Below, piece by piece: positions 63,275-64,000 of a stretch of 64,000 nt of DNA. The notes under the pieces are model-generated. The model saw only the letters and a list, made by a program, of their open reading frames with translations, did no database searches and was not told the origin of the DNA. The stretch is from DASSTY01 sp035760645 (GTDB lineage: Bacteria; Gemmatimonadota; Gemmatimonadetes; Gemmatimonadales; GWC2-71-9): NCBI GenBank assembly GCA_035760645.1, contig DASTSO010000130.1:1-64000 (forward strand), read 5' to 3'. The position numbers were made by a program, and so were the translations under genes. Positions within the stretch are counted from its first letter, which is position 1; every line of letters starts with the position of its first letter.

Positions 63275-64000
63275 TCATGCGCTCGTCTGCGGCTGGCGCG
63301 CCGGCACCGTCACGGGGATCTGCATGGCCATGAGCGCCGCCACCGCGACGAACGCCGCCGCCACGTAGAAGGGCCACGCGTGCCCCACGTGCTGGAAGAC
63401 GAACGTCGCGATGAGCGGGGCGGCCACCCGCGCGAGGCCGCCGAAGGTCTGGGCGACGCCCATCATCGTCCCGTACTCGGCCCGGCTCGAGGCGTGCGAG
63501 AGGAGCGCGGTGGTGGACGGGAAGAGGAGCGCGGTGCCGATCGGCACGAAGGGCATGACGGCCACGAAGAGCAGGATCGTGTGCGGCTGCGGATAGAGCA
63601 CGAGGCCGAGGATGAGCACCAGCGTGCCGAGGCGCACGGTGCGCGGCTCGCCCAGGCGCTCGACGATGGGGCCCAGGAGCAGCGAGCGCATCACGAGCGA
63701 GAGCGCGCCGGTGAAGGTGTAGAAGTAGCCGATGTTGGTTTCGTTCGCCTGGAATTCGGCCTTGAGATAGAGCGCGAGCACCGCGGTGATCGAGGTGAAG
63801 GCGAGCATGCCGACGCCGTAGATCCAGATGAGGCGCGACGAGAGCTGCCCCGGGCTCCGCACCACCTGCCAGGCCGCGTGCCACACCGGGCGGCGTGCCT
63901 GCGGCGGCGCGTCGGCACCGGGCCGCGCGTGCGACTCGGGGAGCCACTTCCAGGCGAAGCCCGCGTTGATGAGGCAGAGCGCCGCGGCGACGAACCCGGG
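63275..64000 (-). CDS. MFS transporter, C-terminal part (5' truncated by window edge)
   Basis: The frame is open to the end of the window, so only the last about 241 residues are seen. They hold about seven transmembrane segments. The start of the visible part (LINAGFAWKWLPESH) is the TM6 end and central loop of TetA-type drug/sugar transporters, and FLSHASSRAEYGTMMGVAQT-like sequence (LLSHASSRAEYGTMMGVAQT) is the typical TM8-9 loop. It is followed after 28 bases by another MFS gene. Substrate unknown. Confidence 0.85.
   Translation of the reverse strand, partial: PGFVAAALCLINAGFAWKWLPESHARPGADAPPQARRPVWHAAWQVVRSPGQLSSRLIWIYGVGMLAFTSITAVLALYLKAEFQANETNIGYFYTFTGALSLVMRSLLLGPIVERLGEPRTVRLGTLVLILGLVLYPQPHTILLFVAVMPFVPIGTALLFPSTTALLSHASSRAEYGTMMGVAQTFGGLARVAAPLIATFVFQHVGHAWPFYVAAAFVAVAALMAMQIPVTVPARQPQTSA

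Overview
The window is very GC-rich, densely packed chromosomal DNA. Almost every gene touches or overlaps the next, and strand switches are marked by GC-rich hairpins. The gene content suggests a Gemmatimonadota-like bacterium of the FCB group. It has a complete Alternative Complex III operon, a bacterial ceramide (sphingolipid) operon, many exported metallopeptidases, a double-membrane (lipoprotein- and Tat-rich) envelope, queuosine genes and several Ser/Thr kinases. This placement is inferred from protein family content only; no rRNA or tRNA gene was recognised. I support 55 protein-coding genes, the first and last truncated by the window edges.

Layout. 1-2362: two ABC permeases and an ATPase (import system, solute-binding gene not in view). 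2398-4868 (minus): a secreted M6-type metalloprotease with a dockerin-like tail, plus a small lipoprotein. 5226-9446: serine palmitoyltransferase, GNAT-type ceramide synthase, ceramide reductase and a PAP2 enzyme, read as a sphingolipid operon. 9542-10033 (minus): a blue-copper lipoprotein. 10250-12901: a Cys-rich protein, an ECF sigma factor and its membrane anti-sigma partner. 13056-20804 (minus): actA-F, the full Alternative Complex III. 20940-25285 (minus): tRNA methyltransferase TrmJ, PilT, a duplicated-domain protein, an acetyltransferase and a beta-hydroxyacid dehydrogenase. 25543-26868 (minus): a subtilisin-like lipoprotein. 27206-30061: molybdate/tungstate-type ABC permease and ATPase, and a Y-family polymerase. 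30083-34994: a zinc-ribbon Ser/Thr kinase (minus), then, divergently, a Clp_N-GntR fusion regulator and an acyl-CoA dehydrogenase. 35124-41777: queF, M28 peptidase, ADP-ribosylglycohydrolase, citrate synthase and arginine decarboxylase. 42250-47714: an unknown repeat protein, a site-2 protease with CBS domains, an M1 peptidase and a TIGR01777 oxidoreductase. 47748-54660: queC, queE, a degenerate HD protein, a metallophosphatase, a diguanylate cyclase and a pseudokinase-kinase fusion. 54932-61099: cold-shock protein, then (minus) IF-1, M3 peptidase, amidase, a small Tat protein and a DUF2339 membrane protein. 61300-64000: an exported protein, a REP-like repeat pair and two MFS transporters (minus).

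How the parts fit. Alternative Complex III oxidises quinol and hands electrons to a periplasmic carrier. The blue-copper lipoprotein 3 kb away is a plausible acceptor, and both upstream regions carry the same palindrome (GTGAA-N4-TTCAC), suggesting co-regulation. The Spt-bCerS-CerR order matches the known bacterial ceramide pathway. Citrate synthase, acyl-CoA dehydrogenase and the many peptidases fit an aerobic heterotroph. Among the oddities, the most unusual are an arginine decarboxylase whose conserved N-terminus has no ATG, GTG or TTG start, a GntR regulator fused to a Clp N-domain, a pseudokinase-kinase tandem, and an RSH-like HD protein with HH in place of HD.
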